NCBI RefSeq assembly: GCF_003665095.1
Contig: NZ_RCHV01000002.1
Location: 1,373,501 to 1,437,500 of the forward strand
DNA: 64,000 nt
Direction of reading: 5' to 3'
Source of the DNA: Streptomyces sp. Z26
GTDB taxonomy: Bacteria > Actinomycetota > Actinomycetes > Streptomycetales > Streptomycetaceae
The first letter of the stretch is position 1. Every line of letters starts with the position of its first letter. The notes beneath the pieces were generated by a model. That model was not told the DNA's origin. It saw only the letters and a program-made list of their open reading frames with translations, and did no database searches. The translations under genes were made by a program, and so were the position numbers. This document shows, piece by piece, positions 1 to 8,799 of the stretch.

Positions 1-94
1 CGTCCGCGACGTTGGGCAGCAGGCCCATCATGACGAACTCGGTCGTGCCTATTCCGAAGGCGCTGATCGCGAGAGCGAGCAAGGCCAGGGGCAT
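1..94 (-). CDS. MFS transporter, N-terminal fragment (cut by window edge)
   Basis: Only the first 31 codons are inside the window. They read as a first transmembrane helix with the stretch FGIGTTEFVMMGLLP, which is typical of DHA1-family sugar/drug efflux transporters of the AraJ/SotB type. The ATG at 94 has an AAAGG ribosome-binding site about 9 bases upstream, so the start is well supported. It acts in the cytoplasmic membrane; substrate unknown. A palindrome upstream (223-239) may be its operator. The family call rests on one helix only. Confidence 0.7.
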   Translation of the reverse strand, partial: MPLALLALAISAFGIGTTEFVMMGLLPNVAD

Positions 95-222
95 GGCGGT
101 GGGACCTTTCGGGGCGGGGGCGGGCCGACGGCCGCACGGCGTGCGGGCGTACGGGCTCACGGGGCGGGGCAGGGCGGGATCGGGCGCCGGGAGGGGATGG
201 GGACGCGGGTTCCGGCGGTTTA

Positions 223-239
223 TGTTCTCAAGCTGAACA
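223..239. promoter_or_regulatory. TGTTC-N7-GAACA palindrome upstream of the MFS gene
   Basis: TGTTCTCAAGCTGAACA carries 5-base inverted arms 7 bases apart, in a locally AT-richer stretch about 130 bases upstream of the transporter start. DHA1 transporters of this type are often controlled by HxlR, MarR or TetR regulators, but no such gene lies beside it inside the window. The role as an operator is inference. Confidence 0.35.
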
Positions 240-333
240 AACTCTACAGCCCGCTTTGTTCCCCCGCGAAACGCGCACGTTTCGACCAGGCGAACTCTTC
301 GCGGAGCGCGGCCCGAGGGGGCCTACGGGTGGC

Positions 334-1365
334 TCAGAGGTCCATCGACGCGGCCACCGGCAGGTGGTCGCTGCCCGTCGCGTCCATCGTCCACGACGAC
401 GTGGGGTCCATCCCCCGCACCATGATCTGGTCGATGCGCGCCATCGGGAACGACGCGGGCCAGCTGAAGCCCATCCCGTCCCCGCTCGCGCCCTGCGTGG
501 AACGCAGCTGCGCGGTGACGGGCGCCAGCGCGCGGTCGTTCATCGTGCCGTTGAGGTCCCCGAGCAGCACCACCCGGCGTACGGGGTCCGCGTCGATGCT
601 CCGCCCCAGCAGCTCCGCGCTGTCGTCCCGCTGCCCGGCCGTGAAGCCGGACCGGAACTGCACGCGTACGGACGGGAGATGGGCCGCGTACACCGCCACG
701 TCCCCCTGCGGCGTCGCCACCGTCGTGCGCAGCGCGCGCTTCCAGCCGAGGCCGATGTCGACGTGCGCGGAGTCCTTCAGCGGGTAGCGGCTCCAGACGC
801 CGACGGTGCCCTGGACCTCGTGGTACGGGTACGCCTCCGCGAGTTCCCTCGCGTACACCCCGACCCGGCCGCTCGTGACCTCCTCCAGCGCGATGACGTC
901 GGCGCGGGAGCCGACGAGCTGGTGCGCGGTGCCGACGGGGTCGGCGTTCTCCGCGTTGACGTTGTGGGTGACGACGGTGAAGTCCCCACGGGGGCCGCCC
1001 CGGTCGGACACCAGGCCGCCGAAGAGGTCCATCCAGACGAGCGTCGGGACCAGCAGCGCGACGAGCGCCGGTACGGAGCGGCGGACCACGGCGCAGACCA
1101 GCAGCACCGGGACGAGCAACCCGCCCCAGGGCAGGAACGTCTCCCACAACGAACCGAGGTTGCCGACCGCGTTGGGGACCTCCGCGTGCAACGCGAGCGC
1201 CAGGCCGAGGGCCAGCGCGACGGCGGCCAGCACCCAGCCGCGCCGCCACCTGTCCTCGCCGCCCCAGCCGCCGAACGCCCGCCGCAGCCGTTCCGCCGAT
1301 CCGCGGGGACGTGCGGGGCGACCGTCGACAGAATCCGCGGCTTCCGCGGTGAACACCCGTGCCAT
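334..1365 (-). CDS. Membrane-anchored endonuclease/exonuclease/phosphatase-family protein
   Basis: A 343-residue protein with three predicted membrane helices near the N-terminus (about residues 44-60, 81-93 and 98-116) followed by an EEP-fold catalytic domain. Recognisable EEP motifs are THNVN (about 133), the metal-binding ALEE (about 159-162), AAHLP, the LLGDLN motif, RIDQIM and the terminal GSDHLPV (331-337). The His/Asp pair of the phosphodiesterase active site is intact. The catalytic domain probably faces outside the membrane. The real substrate (phospholipid, nucleic acid or sugar phosphate) cannot be told from sequence. This layout of three helices plus EEP is common in Streptomyces. 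Confidence 0.82.
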   Translation of the reverse strand: MARVFTAEAADSVDGRPARPRGSAERLRRAFGGWGGEDRWRRGWVLAAVALALGLALALHAEVPNAVGNLGSLWETFLPWGGLLVPVLLVCAVVRRSVPALVALLVPTLVWMDLFGGLVSDRGGPRGDFTVVTHNVNAENADPVGTAHQLVGSRADVIALEEVTSGRVGVYARELAEAYPYHEVQGTVGVWSRYPLKDSAHVDIGLGWKRALRTTVATPQGDVAVYAAHLPSVRVQFRSGFTAGQRDDSAELLGRSIDADPVRRVVLLGDLNGTMNDRALAPVTAQLRSTQGASGDGMGFSWPASFPMARIDQIMVRGMDPTSSWTMDATGSDHLPVAASMDL

Positions 1366-1439
1366 GCGCCGTCCTCAATCACCGTGCAGCTGACTGAGGG
1401 AACCATAGGCGACCGCGGGCGATCACCGCGAAGCCGGTA

Positions 1440-1460
1440 AACCGCACGATTCGTGCGGTT
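1440..1460. terminator. Near-perfect hairpin between TetR and EEP genes
   Basis: AACCGCACG-ATT-CGTGCGGTT forms a 9-bp perfect stem with a 3-base loop. Read on the minus strand it lies 117 bases beyond the TetR stop and is followed by TTT, which fits a weak intrinsic terminator for the MFS-TetR operon. It also lies 75-95 bases upstream of the EEP start, so an operator role is an alternative. Confidence 0.5.
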
Positions 1461-1576
1461 CGGGACGCCGGGCCCCTCCAGTCCGTACCCAGTGCAGGAC
1501 GAACGGCGCGGCACGACGGGTTCCGGCGGGCCCGTACGGTCGGGGCGGCTGTGACAGAACCCGCACATCCCGCAGG

Positions 1577-2347
1577 TCACACGGGGGCCGCGGGCTCCCC
1601 CGGGCCGCCGGTGGACGCGCCGGGGCCGGTCGTACGCGCGCCCGGTCCGCCCGTACGCGCCCCCGCGCCCGTGGCGACGCCGCGCAGCACGCCGTCCACG
1701 ATCCGCTCGGCCAGCCCCTCGGGCAGGTCCCGGCCCTCGTGCAGGATCGCGCGGACGAGCATCGGCCCGGTGAACAGCTCGCCCAGCAGCTCGATCCCGA
1801 TGTCATCCCGGAGTTCACCGGCGGCCACCCCGCGCCGCAGCACGTCGTACAGCGCCCGCCTGCGCGCCTCGATCACCGTGTCGTGGTACTCGCGCCACAG
1901 CTCCGGGTGGCTGCGCAGGTGGCTGATCATCGTGCGCATCAGCACCGAGTCGCGCTTGGCCAGGCCGCGTCGGCGCAGCTGTTCCAGCAGGGCGACGAGG
2001 TCGTCGCGTACGGACGCGCCGAGTGGCGCGGCCACCGGCTCGTCGAGGGTCCGCATCACGTCGAGCAGGAGCGCGTCCTTGCCGGGCCACCGGCGGTAGA
2101 CGGTGGCCTTGCCGACCCCGGCGGTACGGGCGATGCCCTCGATGGAGAGGGCGTCGACGCTCGCCCCCTCCTCCAGCAGCCGCAGTACGGCCTCGATGAT
2201 CGCCGTGTCGGCGGCGGCGTTGCGGGGGCGGCCCCGGCGCGCGCCGGGGGCTCCCGCGCCGGGCGCCGGGGCGGGCGCGGGCACGCGCGCCTCCCCCGGG
2301 TCGCCGCGCTGCCCCGACCCCTCCGGCCGTACGTCCCGCGCGGTCAC
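1577..2347 (-). CDS. TetR-family transcriptional regulator
   Basis: A 256-residue protein with a disordered Pro/Ala/Gly-rich N-terminus (to about residue 38), then a TetR helix-turn-helix (about 68-90, including [16 protein letters not shown]) and a helical ligand-binding domain. The C-terminal 35 residues are again low-complexity Gly/Pro/Ala. The GTG start overlaps the TGA of the upstream MFS gene by 4 bases (GTGA), so the two are translationally coupled. It most likely represses the MFS operon through the palindrome at 4022-4044 and is released by the exported compound; both points are inference from context. Confidence 0.9.
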   Translation of the reverse strand: MTARDVRPEGSGQRGDPGEARVPAPAPAPGAGAPGARRGRPRNAAADTAIIEAVLRLLEEGASVDALSIEGIARTAGVGKATVYRRWPGKDALLLDVMRTLDEPVAAPLGASVRDDLVALLEQLRRRGLAKRDSVLMRTMISHLRSHPELWREYHDTVIEARRRALYDVLRRGVAAGELRDDIGIELLGELFTGPMLVRAILHEGRDLPEGLAERIVDGVLRGVATGAGARTGGPGARTTGPGASTGGPGEPAAPV

Positions 2348-3999
2348 GGCGTACCGCCGCCCCGGCCCGCCGCCGCCCGGTCGCCGCCCCCGGCGCCGTC
2401 CGGGTCACCGGCTCCGCCGGGCCCGCCCGGCCCGCCGGGTCCGGTCGCCTTCTCGGCGGGCTTCCCCGGCAGCCAGATCGCCACGACCAGCGCGCCGACG
2501 AGCGCCACCCCGGCCGCGCCCAGCACGGTGACGTGCATCGCGTCGATGAACGCGGCCTTCGCCGGATCGACCAGCACACGGCCCGCCGGGCCGAGCCGGT
2601 CCGCGACGGCGAGCGTGCCCTCGATCGACTCGCCCGCCGCGTGCCGCGCCTCCGGCGGCACCCGTCGCAGGTCGTCCTCGATGCCGGAGCGGTACGTGGC
2701 GGACAGCAGCGACCCCAGTACGGCGACCCCCAGCGAACCGCCCACCTGCCGGAACGTGTTGTTGACCGCCGAGCCCGAACCGGCCTTCTCGCGCGGCAGC
2801 GCCTGCATGATCGACACCGTCGCGGGCGGCATGACGTGCGCCATCGCGGAACCCATCACGAAGTAGATGACCTCCAGCACCCACAGGGGCGTGTCCTGGT
2901 CGAGGAGGACGAAGGCGGACATCGCCAGACCGACCAGCGTCAGCCCGGTGGCGCACACCGCCTTGGCCCCGAACCGTTCCACGACCAGCCGCGCGCGCGG
3001 CGCGAAGATCATCTGCGCGACGGCGAGCGGCAGCAGCAACAGCCCGGCGGTGAGCGGCGAGTAGCCACGGACGCTCTGCATGTAGAAGACGCTGAAGAAC
3101 GTGACGCCCATCAGCGCGAAGAAGACCAGCGCGATGGCGGCGACGGCGGCCGAGAAGGCGGGGTCGCGGAAGTAGCCCATGTCCAGGGCGGGATGGTCGC
3201 TGCGCTTCTCGTGCAGCACGAACGCGGTGAGCAGCGCCAGCCCCGCTCCGGCGGTGGCGAGCACCTCGGGGTCCGTGAAGTCCGCGAGCTGGCCGCCCTT
3301 GATGATCCCGTACACGAGCAGCACCAGCCCCGCCACGGACAGCAGCACGCCGGTCGGATCGACACGGCCGGGCGCCGGGTCGCGCGAATCGGGGACGAGG
3401 ACGGCCATGGCGATCACGGCGACGACCACGATCGGCACGTTGACCAGGAAGACCGAGCCCCACCAGTAGTGCTCCAGCAGTACGCCCCCGGTGATCGGAC
3501 CGACGGCGATGGCGAGCCCCACGGCGCCCGCCCATATGCCGATGGCCTTGGCCTGCTCCTCGCGCTCGAAGACGTTCATGAGGATGGCGAGCGTGGCGGG
3601 CATCACGAAGGCGCCACCGAGGCCCATCAGGGCGCGGAAGCCGATGAGTTCGGCCGGGGAGTCGGAGATCGCGGCGAGCACGGAGCCGAGGCCGAAGACG
3701 AGCATGCCGAAGAGGAGGACCTTCTTGCGGCCGATCCGGTCGCCCAGCAGCCCGGCGGTGAACAGCAGCCCGGCGAAGACCAGCGTGTACGAGTTGATCG
3801 CCCACTCCAGCTCGCTCTGCCCGGCGCCCAGGCCGGTCGGGGCGGGCTGGGCGATGGTCTTCATCGCGACGTTGAGGATGGAGTTGTCGAGGACGACGAT
3901 CAGCACGCTGAACATCAGCACGCCGAGGATGGCCCAGCGGCGCCGGTGTACGGCCTCGGGTACGGCCGGGGACGGGGCCCCGGAGACGGAAGCACTCAT
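2344..3999 (-). CDS. DHA2-type (EmrB/QacA) MFS drug efflux transporter
   Basis: A 551-residue proton-coupled antiporter predicted to have 14 membrane helices. Family signs are an N-terminal [31 protein letters not shown] first helix, a [11 protein letters not shown] motif between helices 2 and 3, and a motif C-like GPITGGVL in helix 5. The ATG at 3999 was chosen over an in-frame upstream start because the palindromic operator lies just upstream of it. Likely substrates are hydrophobic or cationic toxic compounds or antibiotics. First gene of the two-gene operon with the TetR regulator. Confidence 0.9.
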   Translation of the reverse strand: MSASVSGAPSPAVPEAVHRRRWAILGVLMFSVLIVVLDNSILNVAMKTIAQPAPTGLGAGQSELEWAINSYTLVFAGLLFTAGLLGDRIGRKKVLLFGMLVFGLGSVLAAISDSPAELIGFRALMGLGGAFVMPATLAILMNVFEREEQAKAIGIWAGAVGLAIAVGPITGGVLLEHYWWGSVFLVNVPIVVVAVIAMAVLVPDSRDPAPGRVDPTGVLLSVAGLVLLVYGIIKGGQLADFTDPEVLATAGAGLALLTAFVLHEKRSDHPALDMGYFRDPAFSAAVAAIALVFFALMGVTFFSVFYMQSVRGYSPLTAGLLLLPLAVAQMIFAPRARLVVERFGAKAVCATGLTLVGLAMSAFVLLDQDTPLWVLEVIYFVMGSAMAHVMPPATVSIMQALPREKAGSGSAVNNTFRQVGGSLGVAVLGSLLSATYRSGIEDDLRRVPPEARHAAGESIEGTLAVADRLGPAGRVLVDPAKAAFIDAMHVTVLGAAGVALVGALVVAIWLPGKPAEKATGPGGPGGPGGAGDPDGAGGGDRAAAGRGGGTP

Positions 4000-4021
4000 A
4001 CGGCCCAGCGTAGACCCGTTT

Positions 4022-4044
4022 CGATACGGGGGCGTCTCGTATCG
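4022..4044. promoter_or_regulatory. Palindromic TetR-type operator before the MFS-TetR operon
   Basis: CGATACG and CGTATCG form perfect 7-base inverted arms around a 9-base spacer, 22-45 bases upstream of the MFS start. Outside the arms the flanks nearly continue the symmetry (TTT on the left, TAAA on the right). Position, symmetry and the co-transcribed TetR gene support autoregulatory repression. A TTGACC hexamer on the minus strand (4059-4054) could be a -35 element, but no well-spaced -10 was found. Confidence 0.75.
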
Positions 4045-4225
4045 TAAAGGGACGGTCAAGGGGCTCCGGGACCGTCGTCGGGGCGACGTTCCGGGGTCCA
4101 CGGATACGGGCACCGGGAGGGCGGGGACGGGCCTTCCGCGCGGCTCCCGGTCGTGCCAGCATGGACGGGAGATCCGGGGACGCCGTAAGGGCGCCTCGAG
4201 ACGACGACCCACAGGAGCCAGAGCG

Positions 4226-5137
4226 ATGACGCCTGCCCAGACCCCCGCCGGCGCTCAGCCGAGCGCCCCCGCCGCGGACACCCCCGCGACGGACGCCGGA
4301 GCCCAGTCCTCCCCCAAGTCCCTCTACGGCGGCGCCCGCAACCGCCGCGTCACCATCCGCGACCTGGCCGCCGCCAAGGCACGCGGCGAGAAGTGGCCCA
4401 TGCTCACCGCGTACGACGCGATGACCGCCTCCGTCTTCGACGAGTCCGGCATCCCGGTGCTCCTCGTCGGCGACTCCATGGGCAACTGCCACCTCGGCTA
4501 CGACACCACCGTGCCCGTCACCATGGACGAGATGGCGTTCCTCTCCGCCGCCGTCGTACGGGGCACCAAGCGGTCCCTCGTCGTCGCGGACCTGCCCTTC
4601 GGCTCGTACCAGGAGGGCCCGACCCAGGCCCTGCGCAACGCCACCCGGCTCGTCAAGGAGTCGGGCGTCGGCGCGATCAAGCTGGAGGGCGGCCAGCGTT
4701 CACTGGCCCAGACCGAACTGCTCGTCTCGGCGGGCATCCCGGTGATGTCCCACCTCGGCCTCACGCCGCAGTCCGTCAACGCGATGGGCTACCGCGTACA
4801 GGGCCGCGCCGAGCAGGACGCCCACGAACTGCTCCGCGACGCGAAGGCCGCGCAGGAGGCGGGCGCGTTCGCGGTGGTGCTGGAGATGGTCCCGGCCGCG
4901 CTGGCGGCCGAGGTCACCGCCGCCTTGGAGGTGCCGACCGTCGGCATCGGCGCGGGCGCCGACTGCGACGCGCAGGTGCTGGTCTGGACGGACATGGCGG
5001 GCCTCACGGCGGGCAAGCTGCCGCGCTTCGTCAAGCAGTACGCGGCGCTGCGCGAGACGCTGGGCGGCGCGGCGAAGGCGTTCGCGGACGACGTCACGGG
5101 CGGCGGCTTCCCGCAGCCGGAGCACAGCTTCACGTAG
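4226..5137 (+). CDS. panB: 3-methyl-2-oxobutanoate hydroxymethyltransferase (PanB)
   Basis: A 303-residue enzyme of pantothenate (coenzyme A) synthesis that adds the hydroxymethyl group of methylene-tetrahydrofolate to alpha-ketoisovalerate, giving ketopantoate. Residues 1-35 are an Ala/Pro-rich extension; the TIM-barrel core follows with the metal-site motif [22 protein letters not shown], the catalytic-Glu region VLEMVPAAL and [14 protein letters not shown]. The AGGAG ribosome-binding site at 4212-4216 supports the ATG. Cytoplasmic, monocistronic, and followed at once by a very strong terminator. Confidence 0.96.
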   Translation: MTPAQTPAGAQPSAPAADTPATDAGAQSSPKSLYGGARNRRVTIRDLAAAKARGEKWPMLTAYDAMTASVFDESGIPVLLVGDSMGNCHLGYDTTVPVTMDEMAFLSAAVVRGTKRSLVVADLPFGSYQEGPTQALRNATRLVKESGVGAIKLEGGQRSLAQTELLVSAGIPVMSHLGLTPQSVNAMGYRVQGRAEQDAHELLRDAKAAQEAGAFAVVLEMVPAALAAEVTAALEVPTVGIGAGADCDAQVLVWTDMAGLTAGKLPRFVKQYAALRETLGGAAKAFADDVTGGGFPQPEHSFT

Positions 5138-5149
5138 GCCCCCGGCGCC

Positions 5150-5187
5150 GGGGCGGTCCCCACGGGTACGCCCGTGGGGACCGCCCC
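5150..5187 (+). terminator. Strong hairpin terminator after panB
   Basis: A perfect 17-bp stem (GGGGCGGTCCCCACGGG with its exact complement) around a TACG tetraloop begins 13 bases after the panB stop. There is no T-tract, as is usual in high-G+C actinobacteria. It also insulates the convergent XRE gene on the other strand. Confidence 0.85.
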
Positions 5188-5241
5188 GCCCCGCCGAACG
5201 GGCGGGCGCACGGGGCGGGTTGGGCGCGTCGGCGTCCGCCG

Positions 5242-6552
5242 TCAGGCGGTACGGGCGCGTACGACCGCTCCCAACTGCCGGACGCTGGCGGCCCGGGGGT
5301 GACGTTCGGTGAGTTCAGCGACGATGACCCGCATGCTGGGGCGATCACGGACTTCAGCGGGCGCCTCCCGATGAGCGGCGAGGAGTGCGGCCGCCGTCTC
5401 CTCAACCTTGCCCCGTTGCCACCAGGCTCGCGCCATGTCCGTGTGCAGTCGACCTCGCCGCTCGGCAGTCGGGAACTGTGCGGGGTGCAGATCCTTGCCC
5501 GCGTGCACGGCTGCTCCGGCGTCGCCAAGCCCCCACAGCACGCCCACCTTGTAGAGAGCCACTGACGCCGGGGTCACGCTGAAAGTCTGCCAACGGTCAG
5601 ACCGGTCAGGAAGGATCTTCGCCGCGCGTTCAGCCGCGCCGATCATCTCCAGGGCGCGGTCGCGATCCCCGGCCTGCGCGGCCGTGTACGCCACGGTGCA
5701 CAGCATCTGCGCGAAGGTCGCAGCCTGTGCCCGAGTGCTCAGTCCGGTGGCCTCCACCTTCCCAGCGGCATGAAGGGTGACACGTTGGGCGGTCGAACCT
5801 CGGCCCTCGTGACGCAGGACGATGCTGAACGCACGGGCGGAGGCCGCAGCAGCCAGGGGTGAACCCGACAGGTCGGAAAAGATGGTGGACCGGTCGGCGG
5901 TGATCTTCGCGGCCGAGTAACGGCCGATCTTGGCGAGCGCCTCTGTGGCAAGGTCATAACAGGCGGCGAGTCGCACGTAATCCCCTGTCTCGCCATCCTC
6001 GACACGGGCGTGGCCTGTGGCGAGAAGGTTGGGCAGCGCCAGCATGAGCTGTTCGTGATCGCCTACGTCGAAGAGGGCACGCGCGCGCCGGAACTGGACC
6101 ATGAGGCTCGCGGTGGTCGGCGTCGAGGTCGGACTGGGGAGCAGAGCCAGCGACTCGTCAAGTCCGTTCAGGACCGTGAGCGGGACAGCGAGGCCCGCGG
6201 CTTGCAGCACGGAACGGCGCCTCATCGGGTCCTCTTCGGCTTCGGTGTGCCTTCCAACAACGACGGCAACTTTAGTGCGAGGGGCGGAGGTTACGCGTAG
6301 AACTGCGGCAAGTGCGCCCGCAGGGATGAACAGGGCCTGCGCGAAGTTTCGAATCATGTCGAGGTCGGTGGCGCTTCGATCGGCGGTCTCCAACCGGGAA
6401 ACGGCCGAGGCCGAGTACCCGGTGGCCTTGCCGAGATCGACCTGTCGCCAACCCAGCTCATTGCGCGCCCATCGGATCAGGCCGCCGACGTCGCCTGCCT
6501 GGATGAGTGCCCGCGCCCTGGGAGAGTCCCAGTTCGGTGCGTGTGTGCGCAT
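5242..6552 (-). CDS. XRE-family regulator with C-terminal TPR-like domain, divergent from lasso cluster
   Basis: A 436-residue protein. The N-terminal helix-turn-helix (about residues 25-65, with GWRQVDLGKATGYSASAVSR) is followed by a linker with MRRRSVLQAAG and about 300 residues of alternating helix-rich, Ala/Leu-rich sequence that look like degenerate TPR repeats. Such large XRE-TPR proteins are a Streptomyces family often found next to specialised-metabolite genes. It is transcribed away from the lasso precursor over a shared 218-base upstream region, so it is the candidate pathway regulator. Its base composition is visibly lower in G+C than panB. Ligand and target sites are unknown. Confidence 0.8.
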   Translation of the reverse strand: MRTHAPNWDSPRARALIQAGDVGGLIRWARNELGWRQVDLGKATGYSASAVSRLETADRSATDLDMIRNFAQALFIPAGALAAVLRVTSAPRTKVAVVVGRHTEAEEDPMRRRSVLQAAGLAVPLTVLNGLDESLALLPSPTSTPTTASLMVQFRRARALFDVGDHEQLMLALPNLLATGHARVEDGETGDYVRLAACYDLATEALAKIGRYSAAKITADRSTIFSDLSGSPLAAAASARAFSIVLRHEGRGSTAQRVTLHAAGKVEATGLSTRAQAATFAQMLCTVAYTAAQAGDRDRALEMIGAAERAAKILPDRSDRWQTFSVTPASVALYKVGVLWGLGDAGAAVHAGKDLHPAQFPTAERRGRLHTDMARAWWQRGKVEETAAALLAAHREAPAEVRDRPSMRVIVAELTERHPRAASVRQLGAVVRARTA

Positions 6553-6562
6553 CGCGACCCCC

Positions 6563-6614
6563 GACGGAAAGAGACGAAAGCGAACTTACGGTATCCAGTC
6601 CGCCACTTTCCGTC
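6563..6614. promoter_or_regulatory. Inverted repeat in the divergent XRE / lasso promoter region
   Basis: GACGGAAAG (6563-6571) and CTTTCCGTC (6606-6614) are perfect 9-base inverted repeats 34 bases apart, lying directly upstream of the XRE start. The AT-richer stretch between them, including AACTTACGGTATCC, is a plausible promoter. The arrangement would suit a dimeric regulator binding two sites and controlling both directions. The regulatory role is inference. Confidence 0.45.
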
Positions 6615-6770
6615 GAGGTCATGTGCGTGACGCGCAAGCGATGTGCGACCGGCGGGAGCGCGCTCGCTTCCAGGGGCAGGCTGCGGTGTTCTGAAGCTGC
6701 GCCGCTCGCAGCCTCCAGACAGGGGGCCGGGCGACGTGACCATCCGTTGGTGAACCCGAGAGGAACGACC

Positions 6771-6908
6771 ATGGACAACCCGTTGAGCGCTGCGACTGCC
6801 ACATCCGACGACGAACTCCTGCCGGTCGAGATCGGCGACACCGCCGACCTGACCGAAGGACAAGGCGGAGGCCACAGCGAGGACAAGCGCCGCGCCTACA
6901 ACTGCTGA
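6771..6908 (+). CDS. Lasso peptide precursor, albusnodin-like
   Basis: A 45-residue precursor with a GAGAGGAA ribosome-binding site 7 bases before the ATG. Residues 1-29 are the leader: LLPVEIGD...LTE matches the lasso leader pattern, with the recognition Pro at 18 and the conserved Thr at the penultimate position (T28). The predicted core is residues 30-45, GQGGGHSEDKRRAYNC. Gly1 can form the macrolactam with Glu8 or Asp9; the published ring size for the family should decide. As I remember it, the core of albusnodin from S. albus is the same except for Gln at position 6. Lys10 is the only lysine, and a GNAT gene ends the operon, which fits the acetylation of albusnodin. The single Cys16 cannot form an internal disulfide. 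Confidence 0.88.
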   Translation: MDNPLSAATATSDDELLPVEIGDTADLTEGQGGGHSEDKRRAYNC

Positions 6909-6918
6909 TTCTTCCACC

Positions 6919-6950
6919 GTGGTGGTGCGGCCCTTCCTCCGCACCACCAC
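6919..6950 (+). promoter_or_regulatory. Hairpin between lasso precursor and cyclase genes
   Basis: GTGGTGGTGCGG and CCGCACCACCAC form a perfect 12-bp stem with an 8-base loop (CCCTTCCT), starting 10 bases after the precursor stop and ending 28 bases before the cyclase start. There is no T-tract. Hairpins at this position in RiPP operons commonly let most transcripts stop after the precursor, or stabilise its 3' end, so that substrate exceeds enzyme; that role here is inference. Confidence 0.7.
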
Positions 6951-6978
6951 GCACCGCCCGATCCGGCCGGAGGAAATC

Positions 6979-8799
6979 GTGACTTTCGGAGGCTTCAGCA
7001 CCACAAGAGAGGTGTGTCCGCGTCCCGAGAACGCCCGGTACATCAGCGTCGATTCAGCGGTCTGGCGGATCGGGCGTGCCCCGGCTCGTCGGACGGCAGC
7101 AGGCCCCGGGCAACGGCGTTTTGTGGTCCTGGGCGAGTGTGGGGCCACCGACTTCGAGTGGGGCCGATGGTCCGATACCGAGCTGCCCCCCGACATCACC
7201 TGGCGCTGGCCCGGTGTCTACGCGATCGTCGAAGAGCGCCCGGACCGCACTGTGCTGTACACCGACCCAGCAGCCGCGCTGCCTGTTTATGCGACGCGGT
7301 GGCAAGGCGGTTGGGCATGGTCCACCTCCGCGCGAGTACTCGCCCGCCTCACCGAGGCATCCATCGACGTACAGCGACTCGCCTGCTCCGTACTCGCACC
7401 GTCGGTCCCGGCTCTGGCAGGTGCGAGGACCTTCTTCACCGGCATCGAGCAACTGGCCCCTGGCAGCCGGGTCGAGTTGCCTGCCGACGGTGGTCGGTTG
7501 CGGGTCGCCGTACGGTGGCGGCCCGATCCGGTTGCCGGTGAGCCACACCACCGCCTGCGTGCGGCGTTGACCGAGTCGGTGGCACTGCGGGTGAACGGTG
7601 CCCCGAACCTGTCGTGCGACCTGTCCGGAGGGCTGGACTCCACCAGCGTCGCCGTTCTCGCCGCAGTCAGCCTGCCCGAGCCCCACCGCCTCAACGCGAT
7701 CACGATTCACCCTGACGGCGATGAGAACGGGGCGGATCTGCGGTACGCCCGCTTGGCCGCCGCCGTGCACAGCCGCCGGATCCACCACCATCTCCTACCC
7801 CTCACTGCCGAGCATCTGCCCTACACCGAGATCACCGGCGTCCCTCCGACAGGGGAGCCCGCACCTTCGACGCTCGCCCATGCCCGCTTGGCGCGGCAGC
7901 TCCACTGGATGCGTCAACGTCTGGGCAGCCAGACCCACTTGACCGGGGACGGCGGTGACAGCGTCCTGTTTCAGCCGCCCGTGCACCTGGCCGACCTTGT
8001 ACGCCACCGCAAGTGGCGACGCGCGGTGCACGAAAGCCTCGGCTGGGCACGGCTGCGGCACACCTCGGTTCTCCCGCTTCTGCACGATGCCGTGACAGTG
8101 GCACGCAGCAGCCGTCACAGTGGGTTCCAGGAGCTGACCCGCGCTCTCGCCGACGGAGGTCGGAGCGAGAACTGCGGCAATGTCTCCTGGTTCGCGCTCC
8201 TGCCGCTGCCCGACTGGGCGACACCCACGGCCCGACGACTGCTACTCGACGCGGCAGACGAGGCGACCAGTACAGCGGACTCTCTGCCCGGCCTCGACAT
8301 GTCAGTGCGCGTCCTGATCGACGAGATCCGCGAAGTCGCCCGCACCGCTGCCGCCGACACCGAACTCGCCGCCGCCTACGGCACCAACCTGCGCAACCCC
8401 TTCCTCGACCCACTCGTCATCGACTCCATCCTGCGCACCTCCCTCGAACACCGCCCGACAGTCCACTCCTACAAACCTGTTCTCGGTCACACGATGCGGC
8501 ACCTGCTGCCGGATGCCGTCGTCCGACGCACCACCAAGGGCAGCTTCAACGCCGACCATTACGCCGGAATGCGCGCCAACCTGCCCGCACTCATGGCCCT
8601 GGCTGACGGCCATCTCTCCGGCCTCGGACTCCTCGAACCGGCCCGCTTCCGCAGCCACCTCCGCCAAGCCGCCCTCGGCATTCCGATGCCCCTGGCTACG
8701 GTCGAACAAGCCCTGAGCGCCGAGGCATGGCTCCACGCCCACCACGCCACCCCTGGACCGGCATGGACTACTCGACCCCCGGAGCGTCCCCATGCTTGA
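6979..8799 (+). CDS. Lasso cyclase (asparagine-synthetase-like)
   Basis: A 606-residue homologue of asparagine synthetase B that adenylates the acceptor side-chain carboxylate and closes the isopeptide ring on the core N-terminus. The N-terminal glutaminase-like domain lacks the catalytic Cys2 (it begins MTFGG), as expected for lasso cyclases. The synthetase domain has the ATP PP-loop SGGLDS (about residues 216-221). The GTG at 6979 was chosen because of the excellent GGAGGA site just upstream; an earlier in-frame GTG at 6919 lies inside the hairpin. It overlaps the next gene by 8 bases. Confidence 0.9.
   Translation: MTFGGFSTTREVCPRPENARYISVDSAVWRIGRAPARRTAAGPGQRRFVVLGECGATDFEWGRWSDTELPPDITWRWPGVYAIVEERPDRTVLYTDPAAALPVYATRWQGGWAWSTSARVLARLTEASIDVQRLACSVLAPSVPALAGARTFFTGIEQLAPGSRVELPADGGRLRVAVRWRPDPVAGEPHHRLRAALTESVALRVNGAPNLSCDLSGGLDSTSVAVLAAVSLPEPHRLNAITIHPDGDENGADLRYARLAAAVHSRRIHHHLLPLTAEHLPYTEITGVPPTGEPAPSTLAHARLARQLHWMRQRLGSQTHLTGDGGDSVLFQPPVHLADLVRHRKWRRAVHESLGWARLRHTSVLPLLHDAVTVARSSRHSGFQELTRALADGGRSENCGNVSWFALLPLPDWATPTARRLLLDAADEATSTADSLPGLDMSVRVLIDEIREVARTAAADTELAAAYGTNLRNPFLDPLVIDSILRTSLEHRPTVHSYKPVLGHTMRHLLPDAVVRRTTKGSFNADHYAGMRANLPALMALADGHLSGLGLLEPARFRSHLRQAALGIPMPLATVEQALSAEAWLHAHHATPGPAWTTRPPERPHA

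Noticed and set aside
2405..4492. A 695-codon minus-strand frame over the MFS gene and the start of panB
   Set aside because: Arg/Ala-rich shadow of the true MFS frame; the recognised proteins occupy other frames.
6771..6908. Precursor considered as a lanthipeptide or linear azole peptide precursor
   Set aside because: No LanB/LanM, YcaO or dehydrogenase genes; the asparagine-synthetase-like cyclase, B-protein and leader Thr(-2) fit only a lasso peptide.
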